20,030 bases of DNA from Dietzia timorensis (GCF_020742175.1 NZ_DYXM01000025.1:1-20030); one strand, 5' to 3'; shown: positions 1-7,830, numbered from the stretch's first letter. Numbers and translations are program-made. The notes: generated from the sequence alone by a model not told the origin.

Positions 1-110
1 GGGCGCAAGGTGTCGATGAGCAAACGATCGGCATCGTTTTCAATCGTTTCGAGTTGTGCGAACTCCTCGTCTCTGATTGGGCGGATCTTCGGTAGTGGGA
101 GTCGGCTCAT
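1..110 (-). CDS. Partial gene, N-terminus of a GNAT-like protein
   Basis: A reading frame on the minus strand starts with ATG at 110-108 and runs off the left edge of the window, giving 36 complete codons. The peptide starts MSRLPLPKIRPIRDEEF and continues with a charged helix (residues 14-30). The pattern of a short strand with IRPIRDEE followed by an acidic helix around ETIENDADRL is typical of the first strand and helix of GNAT N-acetyltransferases, but the acetyl-CoA binding motif lies outside the window, so this family call is inference. A weak purine-rich stretch (AGAAGAA) lies upstream. An ATG six bases further upstream is followed at once by TGA and cannot be used. It lies downstream of qcrB in the same direction but beyond a strong hairpin terminator, so it is probably its own transcription unit. 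Confidence 0.55.
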   Translation of the reverse strand, partial: MSRLPLPKIRPIRDEEFAQLETIENDADRLLIDTLR

Positions 111-202
111 GACATTGTTCTTCTGGCTCGAATTGGTGAGGGCTTGGAGTCTAGCGTTCGGATCTGAATCAAAGAGCGGTCTTTGCCACAGGGAAATACA
201 GA

Positions 203-236
203 ACGTGGCCCCGATCGAAGTCGATCGGGGCCACGT
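203..236 (-). terminator. Hairpin terminator of the ctaE-qcrCAB operon
   Basis: Two perfectly complementary 16-base arms (203-218 and 221-236) flank a two-base centre, forming a very stable GC-rich stem about 20 bases after the qcrB stop codon. On the minus strand it is followed by TTCTGTATTT, a weak U-rich tail. The position between qcrB and the next minus-strand gene supports a factor-independent terminator. Confidence 0.85.
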
Positions 237-250
237 CTGGGTGGATCGAG

Positions 251-268
251 GATTCCCTAGTGGGAATC
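251..268 (-). other. Small dyad spanning the qcrB stop codon
   Basis: GATTCCC (251-257) and GGGAATC (262-268) are perfect 7-base inverted repeats separated by four bases. The qcrB TAG stop (259-257) lies at the edge of the loop, so the last codons and the stop would sit in a short mRNA hairpin. It lies just ahead of the larger terminator hairpin. Function is unknown. Confidence 0.5.
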
Positions 269-1888
269 GTCTTTTCCGCGCTTGGTGCGCTCCACGAGTG
301 CCTTGAGGGTTTCCTTCTCGTCTTCTTCGGCGTGCTCTTCGCGCTCGGCGAGGAGCGTTGCTTCCTCAACCGGGTCCGCGGTAAGCGTGCCGTGCGGTGG
401 CTTGCCTGTGAGCCCGAGGTGGTTGACCTGGTACGGCACCTTCGCTCCGGCGTATTCAAGCGGCACGGGATGGCCGTGCTCGTCGACGGGGCCGAGGGGC
501 TGATGCACCTCGACGAATTCACCGTGCGGCAGGCGCATGATGATGCCGGATTCGATGCCGTGCTCGAGAACCTCTCGGTCTGCGCGCTGTAGGCCCAAGC
601 AGAGGCGGTAAGTCACGAAGTACACGATCGGCGGGACGATGATGAGCCCGATACGTCCGGCCCATGTCGTCGCGTTAAGCGAGATATTGAAATGGTAGGC
701 GATGAGGTCGTTCGAGCCCATCAGAACAAGGATCACGTAGAACGAGATCGCCATCATGCCCGACGCCGTACGAACCGGCGTATCGCGGGGACGCTGCAGC
801 AGGTTGTGATGCTTGTTGTCCCCGGAGAACTTCGCCTCGAGGAACGGGTAGGCGAACATGAGCCCGACAACGGCTCCGAGCATGATCGCCACCCAGAACA
901 CCGCAGGAATCGTGTACGGGCCGATGTATAGCTCCCAGGCCGGCATGACACGCGCGCCGCCCTCGGTGAAGAGCATGTACCAGTCAGGCTGGGACCCGGC
1001 AGAAATCTGGGATGGGTTATATGGGCCCAGGTTCCAGATTGCGTTAATGGTGAACAAGCCCGAGAAGAGGCAGAGAACGCCGATCGTGATGGCGCCGAAA
1101 CCGATCGACTTCACGGCGAACACCGGCATGATCCGGATTCCGACCACATTGTTCTCGGTCCGCCCCGGCCCGGGGAACTGCGTGTGCTTCTGGTACCAGA
1201 CAAGTGCGAGGTGAGCCGCGATAAGCGCGAGCAGAATCGCGGGGATGATGAGCACATGCAGCACGTAGAACCGGGGGATCATGATCTCGCCGGGGAAGTC
1301 GCCGCCGAAGATCATCCAGTGCAACCACGTGCCGACGATGGGCATCGAAACGATGATGCCCGACGTAATGCGAAGGCCGGTGCCCGAGAGCAGGTCATCG
1401 GGAAGACCATAGCCAAGGAAGCCCTCGACGATGCCCAGCAGGAGCATGACACAGCCGATGATCCAGTTCGCCTCGCGCGGCCGTCGGAACGCACCGGTGA
1501 AGAAGATGCGCAGCATGTGGACGACCATCGAGGCAACGAAGAGCAGTGCTGCCCAGTGGTGGATCTGTCGAACGAACAAGCCGCCGCGAACCTCAAAGGA
1601 GATGTTCAGTGCGGTTGCATACGCCTGCGACATCTCGATTCCGTTGAGCGGAGCGTAGTCGCCCTGGTAGATCACCTTCGACATGGACGGGTCGAAGAAC
1701 AGAGTGAGGTAGACGCCAGAGATCAACAGGATGATGAAGCTGTACAGCGCGATCTCGCCGAGAAGGAAGGACCAGTGCGTCGGGAAGACCTTGTTGATCT
1801 GTCGACGCATGCCGCTGGCCATGGTGTAGCGGCTGTCCATGTTGTCGCCAGCTTCGGCGAGCTTGGAACCGAGTACGGAGTTGGTCAT
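257..1888 (-). CDS. qcrB: Cytochrome bc1 complex cytochrome b subunit
   Basis: QcrB is the membrane cytochrome b of the actinobacterial menaquinol:cytochrome c reductase, which works in a supercomplex with aa3 oxidase. The 543-residue product has many hydrophobic segments. Candidate haem ligands are H110/H111 and H124 in one helix (RQIHHW region) and H211 and H226 in another. The quinol-site motif appears as PDWY at residues 301-304. The soluble C-terminal tail (about residue 440 to the end) is charged and ends in a Glu/Lys-rich helix, as in other actinobacterial QcrB. The ATG overlaps the qcrA stop in an ATGA arrangement, implying translational coupling. Length fits the mycobacterial family of roughly 540-550 residues. 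Family assignment is secure. Confidence 0.97.
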   Translation of the reverse strand: MTNSVLGSKLAEAGDNMDSRYTMASGMRRQINKVFPTHWSFLLGEIALYSFIILLISGVYLTLFFDPSMSKVIYQGDYAPLNGIEMSQAYATALNISFEVRGGLFVRQIHHWAALLFVASMVVHMLRIFFTGAFRRPREANWIIGCVMLLLGIVEGFLGYGLPDDLLSGTGLRITSGIIVSMPIVGTWLHWMIFGGDFPGEIMIPRFYVLHVLIIPAILLALIAAHLALVWYQKHTQFPGPGRTENNVVGIRIMPVFAVKSIGFGAITIGVLCLFSGLFTINAIWNLGPYNPSQISAGSQPDWYMLFTEGGARVMPAWELYIGPYTIPAVFWVAIMLGAVVGLMFAYPFLEAKFSGDNKHHNLLQRPRDTPVRTASGMMAISFYVILVLMGSNDLIAYHFNISLNATTWAGRIGLIIVPPIVYFVTYRLCLGLQRADREVLEHGIESGIIMRLPHGEFVEVHQPLGPVDEHGHPVPLEYAGAKVPYQVNHLGLTGKPPHGTLTADPVEEATLLAEREEHAEEDEKETLKALVERTKRGKDDSH

Positions 1889-3072
1889 GACTTACGCTCC
1901 CAAAAGGCCGGGCCGACTGGCTCGATGAAGTCGCCATTTGCAACGAGGTAACCCTCGGAATCCACCGCGATTGGCAGCTGCGGAAGTGCTCGCGCCGCCG
2001 GTCCGAACACGGGCTTCGCGTACTCCAGCAGATTGAACTGCGACTGGTGGCAGGGGCACAGGATGCGGTGCGTCTGCTGCTCATAGAGAGACGTGGGGCA
2101 GGCGACGTGCGTGCAGATCTTGGAGAAGGCGAAGAAGTCACCGTAGTTGAACTCCTCCTGCCCACGCCGCTTGATCACGCGAGCGGTGTCTTCCGGACGA
2201 AGACGAATGAGCATCACCGAGTTACGCGCACCGTGGATCGACTCCATGTGTGAATGGAAATCCCCCAGGGCAGAAGCGGGGAGCGGGAATACCGATTCGA
2301 GTCCGCCGGCCGCGAGATCCTCGATGCGGAGACGCTCGAGACGACCGACGCCCTCCGGTACGTGTCCGTCCGGGAAAGTGCGTGCAGTGTCGCGACCGAG
2401 GTAAACCTTCTCGGCGGGAAGACCATCCGGGCGCTCGCTCGAGGCCAGCGTCCAACCGGTCGTGTGGAGAGTGCCGTCACCGTGGAGCGACATCTCGTGG
2501 CGCTTCCAGGGGTTCTTGATCATTCCGCCGAGCGGCATGATGGCGGCAATACCAATGAGCGCGCCGCCGGCTCCCAGTGCCCCGATCATCGCCTTACGGC
2601 GACCGAGGGTCGAGGTCTTCCACGAGTTGTTCAACTCCGCGACGATCGTCTTACGGTCTACGTCTTCGGACGGGCCGTCGTGACGGGTCTGTACCGAGAC
2701 CTCGGCGGGAATGAACTTCTTGGTGAACTGGACAGCGCCGATACCGACGGCGAGGATTGCTCCACCGAGGGTGACACCCAGAAGCGGGGTGTACAGGCTG
2801 TAGTACCAGTAACCGTCGTCTTGCCAGCCCTTGTAGTGCCAGGGCCAGGCGATGTAAATGACGATGAACGCGAGCGCGAGCAACGCCGCGAGCGCAAACC
2901 AGAAGGTCACGCCTCGCTCGGCGCGCTTTTCCGCGCGCGTTTTGATCTCTTCGGGCCAACGGGGCTCGCGGTGGGCGATTTCCACTCCGTCGAGCTTCGT
3001 CCCGAGCTCGAGCAGCTCATCTTCGCTCATCCGGTCCAGTTCCGCGGCAGAAGGCTTCTTAATCTCGCTCAT
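1885..3072 (-). CDS. qcrA: Cytochrome bc1 complex Rieske iron-sulfur subunit
   Basis: QcrA passes electrons from menaquinol at QcrB to the diheme QcrC. The 395-residue protein has the actinobacterial layout. A polar N-terminus is followed by three membrane segments (about 55-75, 92-112 and 160-180, the last preceded by a GRRK twin-basic stretch), then the soluble Rieske domain. The 2Fe-2S ligands are visible as CTHVAC (C320, H322, C325 box) and CPCHQSQF (C339, C341, H342 box); the cysteines C325 and C341 would form the structural disulfide. I chose the ATG at 3072 rather than an upstream in-frame start because it overlaps the qcrC stop as ATGA and gives MSEIKKPS, a normal start for the family. 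The 3' end overlaps qcrB by four bases. Confidence 0.97.
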   Translation of the reverse strand: MSEIKKPSAAELDRMSEDELLELGTKLDGVEIAHREPRWPEEIKTRAEKRAERGVTFWFALAALLALAFIVIYIAWPWHYKGWQDDGYWYYSLYTPLLGVTLGGAILAVGIGAVQFTKKFIPAEVSVQTRHDGPSEDVDRKTIVAELNNSWKTSTLGRRKAMIGALGAGGALIGIAAIMPLGGMIKNPWKRHEMSLHGDGTLHTTGWTLASSERPDGLPAEKVYLGRDTARTFPDGHVPEGVGRLERLRIEDLAAGGLESVFPLPASALGDFHSHMESIHGARNSVMLIRLRPEDTARVIKRRGQEEFNYGDFFAFSKICTHVACPTSLYEQQTHRILCPCHQSQFNLLEYAKPVFGPAARALPQLPIAVDSEGYLVANGDFIEPVGPAFWERKS

Positions 3073-3950
3073 GAACGCGTTCCGATCCACAGGGTCGCTC
3101 CGACGAGAGCGACGATACCGATAAACCACATGGCCGCACCCTCGGTGACAGGGCCGAGACCGCCCAGGGCGTAACCGCCGGGGCTCTGCGTCTCGGCATT
3201 GGAGCGGATGAAGGCGATGATGTCCTTCTTCTCCTCCGGGGTGAGCTGACGGTCCGAGAACTTCGGCATGTTCTGCGGGCCGTTAAGCATGGCCTGATAA
3301 AGCTCCTGCTCGTTCGCCGGGTCGAGAATCGGAGCATACTTACCGCCGGACAGAGCGCCGCCGCGGCCGGTGAAGTTATGGCACGACGCGCAGTTGAGGC
3401 GGAAGAGTTCTCCACCGCGGGCGACCTCGTCCCCGGTTGCCTCACCACTGGCTCCGCGCAGGGAGTCCTGTGCGACCTCACCATTTTCGTCGAAGATGAT
3501 CTCGGGCCCGCCACCGTGCGTCTGGACGTACGAGGCAAGTGCGAGGGTCTGCTGCTCGTTGAATTGTGGACGCTTGCGCTCTGCCTGGGCTTCTTGCGCC
3601 TTCATCGGCATACGTCCCGAGTGGACCTGGAAGTAGGTCGAACCAGAGCCGACGCCGACGAGCGAAGGTCCGCGATCTTCGACGCCCTGGAGGTTCGCGC
3701 CGTGGCAGGTGATACAGGAAACGTCGTACAGCGCCTTGCCCTCTGCGATGAGCGCTGCGTCATCCATCTGGGCGGTGGCGACCTGCGGCTCCGGGGTGAC
3801 CGCTGCCGCAAACGCTCCGGCGCCGAGGAGACCGGCGGCGATGACGAGCGCGCCGGTTGCCTTGCGGCGACGGAAAGGGGTGCGGCGGCGTGCCTTGGAC
3901 GGCGAGTCCTTACCGGACTGGTCCTCCTGGGGCAGCTGAGGTGATTTCAT
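3069..3950 (-). CDS. qcrC: Cytochrome bc1 complex diheme cytochrome c subunit
   Basis: QcrC is the diheme c-type cytochrome that replaces a soluble cytochrome c in Mycobacteriales and hands electrons directly to the aa3 oxidase. The 293-residue product has a basic cytoplasmic N-terminus, a membrane or uncleaved signal segment (about 31-51), two haem c attachment motifs CITCH (79-83) and CASCH (187-191), and a C-terminal membrane anchor (about 271-290). Candidate distal Met ligands lie in GRMPMK (112-117) and NMPKF (227-231). The start is supported by AAGGGA shortly upstream. It is the first gene of a qcrC-qcrA-qcrB run with four-base overlaps, and is 63 bases downstream of ctaE, with a terminator-like hairpin in the gap. 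Confidence 0.97.
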   Translation of the reverse strand: MKSPQLPQEDQSGKDSPSKARRRTPFRRRKATGALVIAAGLLGAGAFAAAVTPEPQVATAQMDDAALIAEGKALYDVSCITCHGANLQGVEDRGPSLVGVGSGSTYFQVHSGRMPMKAQEAQAERKRPQFNEQQTLALASYVQTHGGGPEIIFDENGEVAQDSLRGASGEATGDEVARGGELFRLNCASCHNFTGRGGALSGGKYAPILDPANEQELYQAMLNGPQNMPKFSDRQLTPEEKKDIIAFIRSNAETQSPGGYALGGLGPVTEGAAMWFIGIVALVGATLWIGTRS

Positions 3951-3967
3951 CGGTGATCCCTTACGAG

Positions 3968-4011
3968 AAAAAGGCCTGGGGTCAGTCGCAGCGGGGCGCT
4001 GCAGGGAGGCC
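3968..4011 (-). terminator. Terminator-like hairpin between ctaE and qcrC
   Basis: Read on the minus strand, an outer stem GGCCT (4011-4007) pairs with AGGCC (3977-3973), and an inner stem GCAGCG (4002-3997) pairs with CGCTGC (3993-3988) around a three-base loop. The outer stem is followed at once by five T residues (3972-3968). This has the form of an intrinsic terminator with an interrupted stem. Because it lies inside a likely operon, 18 bases before the qcrC start, partial read-through (attenuation) or RNA processing is the likely role. This is inference. Confidence 0.5.
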
Positions 4012-4013
4012 GG

Positions 4014-4625
4014 TTACTGGATGAAGTAAATGGTGGAGAACAGTGCGATCCACACGACGTCGACGAAGTGCCAGTAGTACGACACAACGATTGCCGCCGT
4101 GGCCTGGGCCGGGGTGAACTTGCCCATGTGGGTGCGTGCGATCAGCACGAAGAATGCGATCACACCACCGATCACGTGTAAGCCGTGGAACCCGGTCGTG
4201 ATGAAGAAGGCCGAGCCGTAAACGCTCGCCGAGATCGTCACGCCTTCGTGCGCCAGGTGGTAGTACTCGTAGCCCTGGCCGGCCACGAAAATCATGCCCA
4301 TGATTGCCGACACCCAGTACCAGCGGCGGAGGCCGAACACGTCGCCCTTCTCCGCTGCGAATACGCCCATCTGGCACGTAAACGAAGATGCCACGAGGAT
4401 CACGGTGATCGTCACGGCGTAGGGCACATTGAGCTGTGCCGCCTGGTTCGCCCAGTCTCCGTGTGAATTTGCCTTCGACACGAAGTACATGGCGAACAGG
4501 CCCGCGAAGAACATGAGTTCCTGGGACAACCACACGATGGTGCCCATGCTGACCAAGTTCGGCCGGTTCAGCGAGTGCACTCGCTGAGCGATTGCCGCTT
4601 CTGAATTTCCAACTGCGCTCGTCAC
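4014..4625 (-). CDS. ctaE: Cytochrome c oxidase subunit III (aa3-type)
   Basis: CtaE is subunit III of the aa3 cytochrome c oxidase in the inner membrane. The 203-residue product starts with TSAVGNSE and has about five hydrophobic segments, including the conserved stretch ELMFFAGLFAMYF (about 36-48) and a C-terminal SYYWHFVDVVWIALF. Both closely resemble mycobacterial and corynebacterial CtaE as I recall them. It lies upstream of qcrCAB in the same direction, as in related genomes, fitting the bcc-aa3 supercomplex. The start codon is GTG at 4625. No Shine-Dalgarno sequence is visible, and a -10-like CATACT lies seven bases before the GTG, so the mRNA is probably leaderless. trpD is divergent across a 318-base gap. 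Confidence 0.96.
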   Translation of the reverse strand: MTSAVGNSEAAIAQRVHSLNRPNLVSMGTIVWLSQELMFFAGLFAMYFVSKANSHGDWANQAAQLNVPYAVTITVILVASSFTCQMGVFAAEKGDVFGLRRWYWVSAIMGMIFVAGQGYEYYHLAHEGVTISASVYGSAFFITTGFHGLHVIGGVIAFFVLIARTHMGKFTPAQATAAIVVSYYWHFVDVVWIALFSTIYFIQ

Positions 4626-4632
4626 ACATAAA

Positions 4633-4638
4633 AGTATG
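4633..4638 (-). promoter_or_regulatory. Putative -10 element for a leaderless ctaE transcript
   Basis: CATACT on the minus strand (4638-4633) matches five of six bases of TATAAT-like sites of the TANNNT class only loosely, but it is exactly seven bases from the ctaE GTG (TTTATGT between). No ribosome binding site lies in this space. A convincing -35 element is not visible. The call rests on position and on the same geometry seen before aroG. Confidence 0.4.
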
Positions 4639-4768
4639 ACGTGTCAGATCGGAAAGGGTTGCATCGACCCCCAGATTCCTTAGAATTCGCTCGGCTTTCC
4701 CCAGCTCGCCCATCCAAAAAGGGGGTATTAACGCTAAGGTTTGTGGCGCAGACTACTCCTCAGTTCCG

Positions 4769-4797
4769 TCTTAGGAACCGTTTTCGATTCTTAGGAA
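4769..4797 (+). repeat. 9-base direct repeat TCTTAGGAA, 20-base period
   Basis: TCTTAGGAA occurs at 4769-4777 and again at 4789-4797, so the copies are spaced by about two helical turns and would lie on the same DNA face. The first copy is also part of TTCC-N6-GGAA. It lies in the ctaE/trpD divergent region about 150 bases from both start codons. It could be a binding site for a dimeric regulator. No regulator can be named. Confidence 0.4.
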
Positions 4798-4943
4798 AGC
4801 TCGAGCCGGACTCGTCGCTCGAGTTGGGCATGAAACACTGTAGGGGAGACTTTTATTCATCGGCCCAGAATCCCGCATGCTTGATTGATGTGATCTCGGG
4901 TTTTGCAGGACGGGCCGCACTCACGACTTCGATGGAGGCAAGT

Positions 4944-6023
4944 ATGGGAACCGCGGCGCAGCGCTCGTCGAATGAGTCTTACGCGTGGCGAGACATTCTC
5001 GGCCTCCTGGTGTCGGGTAGCGACATCGGCCGTGAGCGTTCGGCGTGGGCGATGCGCGAAATCATGAGCGGGGCCGCGACGAACGCCCAGATCGCGGCGT
5101 TCGGTGTGGCGGTGCAGACCAAAGGTGTGTCGCCAGAGGAGCTCACCGGCCTCGCCGACGTCATGGTCGAGTTCGCTGTTGACGTTCCGTCCCGCACGGG
5201 CTCTGATTGCGTGGACATCGTGGGAACCGGAGGTGATCGCCAGGGCACGGTCAATATTTCGACGATGTCGTCGCTCGTCGTCGCCGGCGCGGGCGTAAAG
5301 GTCGCGAAGCACGGCAACCGTGCGGCTAGTTCGAAGTCCGGCGGAGCCGATGTGCTCGAGGCTCTCGGGGTGTCGATCGACATCAGCCCGAGTGACGTCG
5401 GGCGTGCGCTCGATGATTTGGGCATCACCTTCTGCTTTGCCCCTGTATTCCATCCGGCGCTCAGCTATGCGGGACAAGCTCGCCGCGAGATTGGCGTTCC
5501 GACGGTGTTCAACGTGCTCGGCCCGCTGACCAACCCCGTGCGCCCGGGGCGCAATCTAATCGGCTGCGCGTTCGAGAATCTCACCGAGACGATGGCGAAC
5601 GTCTTCCGACTACGCGGTACCGATGCTCTCGTCGTGCGCGGCTCCGACGGGCTCGATGAGGTCACAACGACCGGCACAACCAAAGTCGTGCGGGTACACG
5701 GCGGCGAGCTCGGCGTCACGGAGATTCACCCGAACGACTTCGGGATGGAGCTGTCCACGCTCGACGAGCTGCGAGGCGGGGACGCAAACGTCAACGCCGG
5801 CGTCGCACGCCGCCTACTCGATGGAGAGCCGGGCGCGGTACGCAACGCGGTGCTACTCAATTCCGCGGCCGCGATCGTCGCTTATCGCAATCCTGCGCTG
5901 GACGTGGACTTCGGGCAGGCCCTCACCGAAGGCATCGCGGCCGCGACGGAGTCCATCGACTCAGGTGCCGCCAAGTCCGTCCTGGACAAGTGGGCAGCGT
6001 TCGGCGAGAGCCATCGCAGCTAG
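4944..6023 (+). CDS. trpD: Anthranilate phosphoribosyltransferase
   Basis: TrpD transfers the phosphoribosyl group of PRPP to anthranilate, the second committed step of tryptophan synthesis. The 359-residue product shows the PRPP-binding GTGGD loop (residues 94-98), the following NIST (104-107), KHGNR (122-126), and the magnesium-site DGLDE (235-239), in the expected order and with normal length. I chose ATG 4944 because GGAGG lies six bases upstream; a start at 4932 has no such site, and the longer open frame from 4641 adds only unsupported sequence. The gene stands alone, not in a trp operon, next to ctaE, as in M. tuberculosis. It converges on the exonuclease gene with a 54-base gap that holds no clear terminator. 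Confidence 0.95.
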   Translation: MGTAAQRSSNESYAWRDILGLLVSGSDIGRERSAWAMREIMSGAATNAQIAAFGVAVQTKGVSPEELTGLADVMVEFAVDVPSRTGSDCVDIVGTGGDRQGTVNISTMSSLVVAGAGVKVAKHGNRAASSKSGGADVLEALGVSIDISPSDVGRALDDLGITFCFAPVFHPALSYAGQARREIGVPTVFNVLGPLTNPVRPGRNLIGCAFENLTETMANVFRLRGTDALVVRGSDGLDEVTTTGTTKVVRVHGGELGVTEIHPNDFGMELSTLDELRGGDANVNAGVARRLLDGEPGAVRNAVLLNSAAAIVAYRNPALDVDFGQALTEGIAAATESIDSGAAKSVLDKWAAFGESHRS

Positions 6024-6077
6024 CTTCTCCAGCGGCCCCGTTATATACAGTCAAAAACCGTGCTGGTGCCCGCGGCT

Positions 6078-7712
6078 TCACAAAGTGCGCCGGGCTTCCC
6101 GGGCGGCATCTTTGGCTGTTTCCGCCCACTCGAGTAATCGCTGCGCCCCGAGGACGGGTTCGTCCCATCGCCCGGTGACCGAGACGATGCGCGTGGGGCG
6201 CATGTCCATCCACCGTGCGATGAGCCTTAAGCCGGGCACTGTCGCCCCGGCGAAAGGACCGTCTCCCGGAGGGATGTGTGTCGCCGACCCTTGGAGATTC
6301 GAAACGAACGTGGACCAATCCGCGCCCCGGGGGAGCGTTCCCGCCGCGGCTAGCCGCCCATAACGTATGACGGCGAACGTCCATGTATTCCCGAGGCGCT
6401 GAGCCAGCACGATCTCCTCACAGCGCGCGAGTGGGCCGAGCGAATGCACTCCTGCGAGCGCGGCAACGGCCGGCGCCAACTCATCGCGCCGTCGCGCCGC
6501 TCGTTCGAACTTGCCCTCCGACGCGAGGTTCGTCACGGATTCGATGGCGTTCTCGAGCTCGCCGAGTCGCGTGCCATCGCAAAGTCCGTCCCAATTCTCA
6601 AGCCCGTAAATCGTGGCGCACTCGCGTGCCTCGTTCTTCGTGCGAAATGGGCCGACCGCGCTTGGGAACGGAAGTCTCTCGACCTTGAGCGAGCCGCCCT
6701 TGGCGCCCGGGGCAACCCACCATCCTCGACGAGGGGCCCGCGACCTCCTATTGAATGGTGGCTGCAATGAGTCGATGAGCTGCTCTTCGCGCACCCACGC
6801 TTCAAGGTCGTGGGCGCATTCGACCGCCTCCACCGATGCTGCCAACCCGACCATCGTGCGCATCCGTGATCGCGAGTCGCCGCCTGAGAAATAGCTGCGC
6901 GCCCTATTCCGAACATTGATCGACGACCCGACATACAGGGGAACGCCGGTGTCGTCGCGGAAGATATATACGCCGGGTGACTGGGGAAGGCCATCGGCCA
7001 ACGACGCCTTTCGCCGCGTGGTCGGAGACAGTCGATTGTCGAACCGGCGAAGGTCGGGGAGTGTCTCGACGCCGCAGTCGCCCACTCGCTCAATAAGCCC
7101 GTGCAGTACGTCCACCGTGGCCCTCGCGTCGTATAACGCACGGTGGTTCGGCTCGGTTTCGGCGTTGAACAGCCGTGCCAGATCGTGCAGTCGATATGAA
7201 CGGGTATCGGACTTGGGTACGATCCGGCGCGACAGGACCAGGGTGCAAAGTGGGGCGGGGAAGTCCCACTCGTACCCGAGGCTGTTGCACGCGGCCTTGA
7301 GGAAACCCATATCGAAGCGTGCGTTATGGGCCACGAGAACGGCGCCCCTGGCGAATTCGTGGAACGCCGGGAACACCTCTGAAATCGGCGGGGCACTGCG
7401 CAGGTCCGCATCGGTAATGCCGGTAAGTCGGACGATGTCGGCGGGCAGGGGGCTGTCGATGTGGACGAAGCTGGCGAACTCGCCGAGCACCTCGCCCCCA
7501 CGAACCTTGACCGCGCCGATCTCGGTGATCGCGGCGTTTCCCGGCGACGTGCCGGAAGTCTCGAGGTCCACGATCACGAACGTGGTCTCGGACAGCGGTG
7601 GATCCTCAGACCACAGAAGCTGCTGGTGGCTGCCTTCCGCTTTCGCCTCGACATCGAAACCGCCGGTGCCGGCGGGCGGCATGTGTGCGCCGAACGGTCT
7701 CGCGGAACTCAT
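6078..7712 (-). CDS. DEDDh exonuclease fused to a GIY-YIG nuclease domain
   Basis: This 544-residue protein joins a DnaQ-like 3'-5' exonuclease to a UvrC-like GIY-YIG endonuclease, as in Rv2191. The exonuclease part (about 44-210) has the DEDDh residues: D49 and E51 in VDLETSG, D134 in NARFD, and H190 and D195 in NHRALYDA. The second domain has GVYIF (247-251) and YVGSS (260-264) as the GIY and YIG strands, a downstream Arg (R268/R270), E309/E310 and N321 (PPFN). The remaining C-terminal 220 residues match the poorly defined tail of this family. The start at 7712 is a choice; ATGs at 7778 and 7682 are alternatives and none has a strong ribosome site. A role in DNA repair or end processing is inferred. 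It is divergent from the NlpC/P60 gene. Confidence 0.88.
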   Translation of the reverse strand: MSSARPFGAHMPPAGTGGFDVEAKAEGSHQQLLWSEDPPLSETTFVIVDLETSGTSPGNAAITEIGAVKVRGGEVLGEFASFVHIDSPLPADIVRLTGITDADLRSAPPISEVFPAFHEFARGAVLVAHNARFDMGFLKAACNSLGYEWDFPAPLCTLVLSRRIVPKSDTRSYRLHDLARLFNAETEPNHRALYDARATVDVLHGLIERVGDCGVETLPDLRRFDNRLSPTTRRKASLADGLPQSPGVYIFRDDTGVPLYVGSSINVRNRARSYFSGGDSRSRMRTMVGLAASVEAVECAHDLEAWVREEQLIDSLQPPFNRRSRAPRRGWWVAPGAKGGSLKVERLPFPSAVGPFRTKNEARECATIYGLENWDGLCDGTRLGELENAIESVTNLASEGKFERAARRRDELAPAVAALAGVHSLGPLARCEEIVLAQRLGNTWTFAVIRYGRLAAAGTLPRGADWSTFVSNLQGSATHIPPGDGPFAGATVPGLRLIARWMDMRPTRIVSVTGRWDEPVLGAQRLLEWAETAKDAAREARRTL

Positions 7713-7731
7713 AGCCACCAACGATAAGACC

Positions 7732-7751
7732 CGACTCCGACATTGGAGTCG
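7732..7751. promoter_or_regulatory. Dyad upstream of the DEDDh/GIY-YIG gene
   Basis: CGACTCC (7732-7738) and GGAGTCG (7745-7751) form a perfect 7-base inverted repeat around a six-base spacer, 19 bases upstream of the chosen start codon. It could be an operator or a 5' leader hairpin. It does not match the LexA box used in actinobacteria. Confidence 0.4.
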
Positions 7752-7830
7752 CGAGGGGATCGCCACGTCCGCCGTCATCGGTAACGAAAACAGGCGGACG
7801 GTAACGAGAAAGACACGCCCGATACCTGCT

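Larger units (their letters stand above)
4626..4943. other. Divergent ctaE/trpD intergenic region
   Basis: These 318 bases separate divergent ctaE and trpD. An open frame continuous with trpD begins at 4641, but it lacks family similarity and overlaps the ctaE promoter, so I treat the region as non-coding. It holds the ctaE promoter candidate, a 9-base direct repeat at 4769-4797, and a dyad CTCGAGC/GCTCGAG (4800-4806 and 4817-4823). I see no leader peptide rich in Trp codons and no clear trpD promoter. Confidence 0.6.

Noticed and set aside
1184..1951. 255-codon + strand frame opposite qcrB
   Set aside because: Shadow frame with highly charged, low-complexity product and no ribosome site.
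2254..3174. 306-codon + strand frame opposite qcrA
   Set aside because: Antisense shadow of a certain gene, Arg-rich with no motif.
3982..4713. 243-codon - strand frame over ctaE
   Set aside because: It overlaps ctaE in another frame; the product is His/Arg-rich shadow sequence.
4641..4943. N-terminal extension of trpD
   Set aside because: The extension has no family similarity, overlaps the ctaE promoter, and a good ribosome site lies before ATG 4944.
4626..4943. Trp attenuator or T-box before trpD
   Set aside because: No Trp-rich leader peptide, no T-box motif, and no terminator/antiterminator pair are visible.
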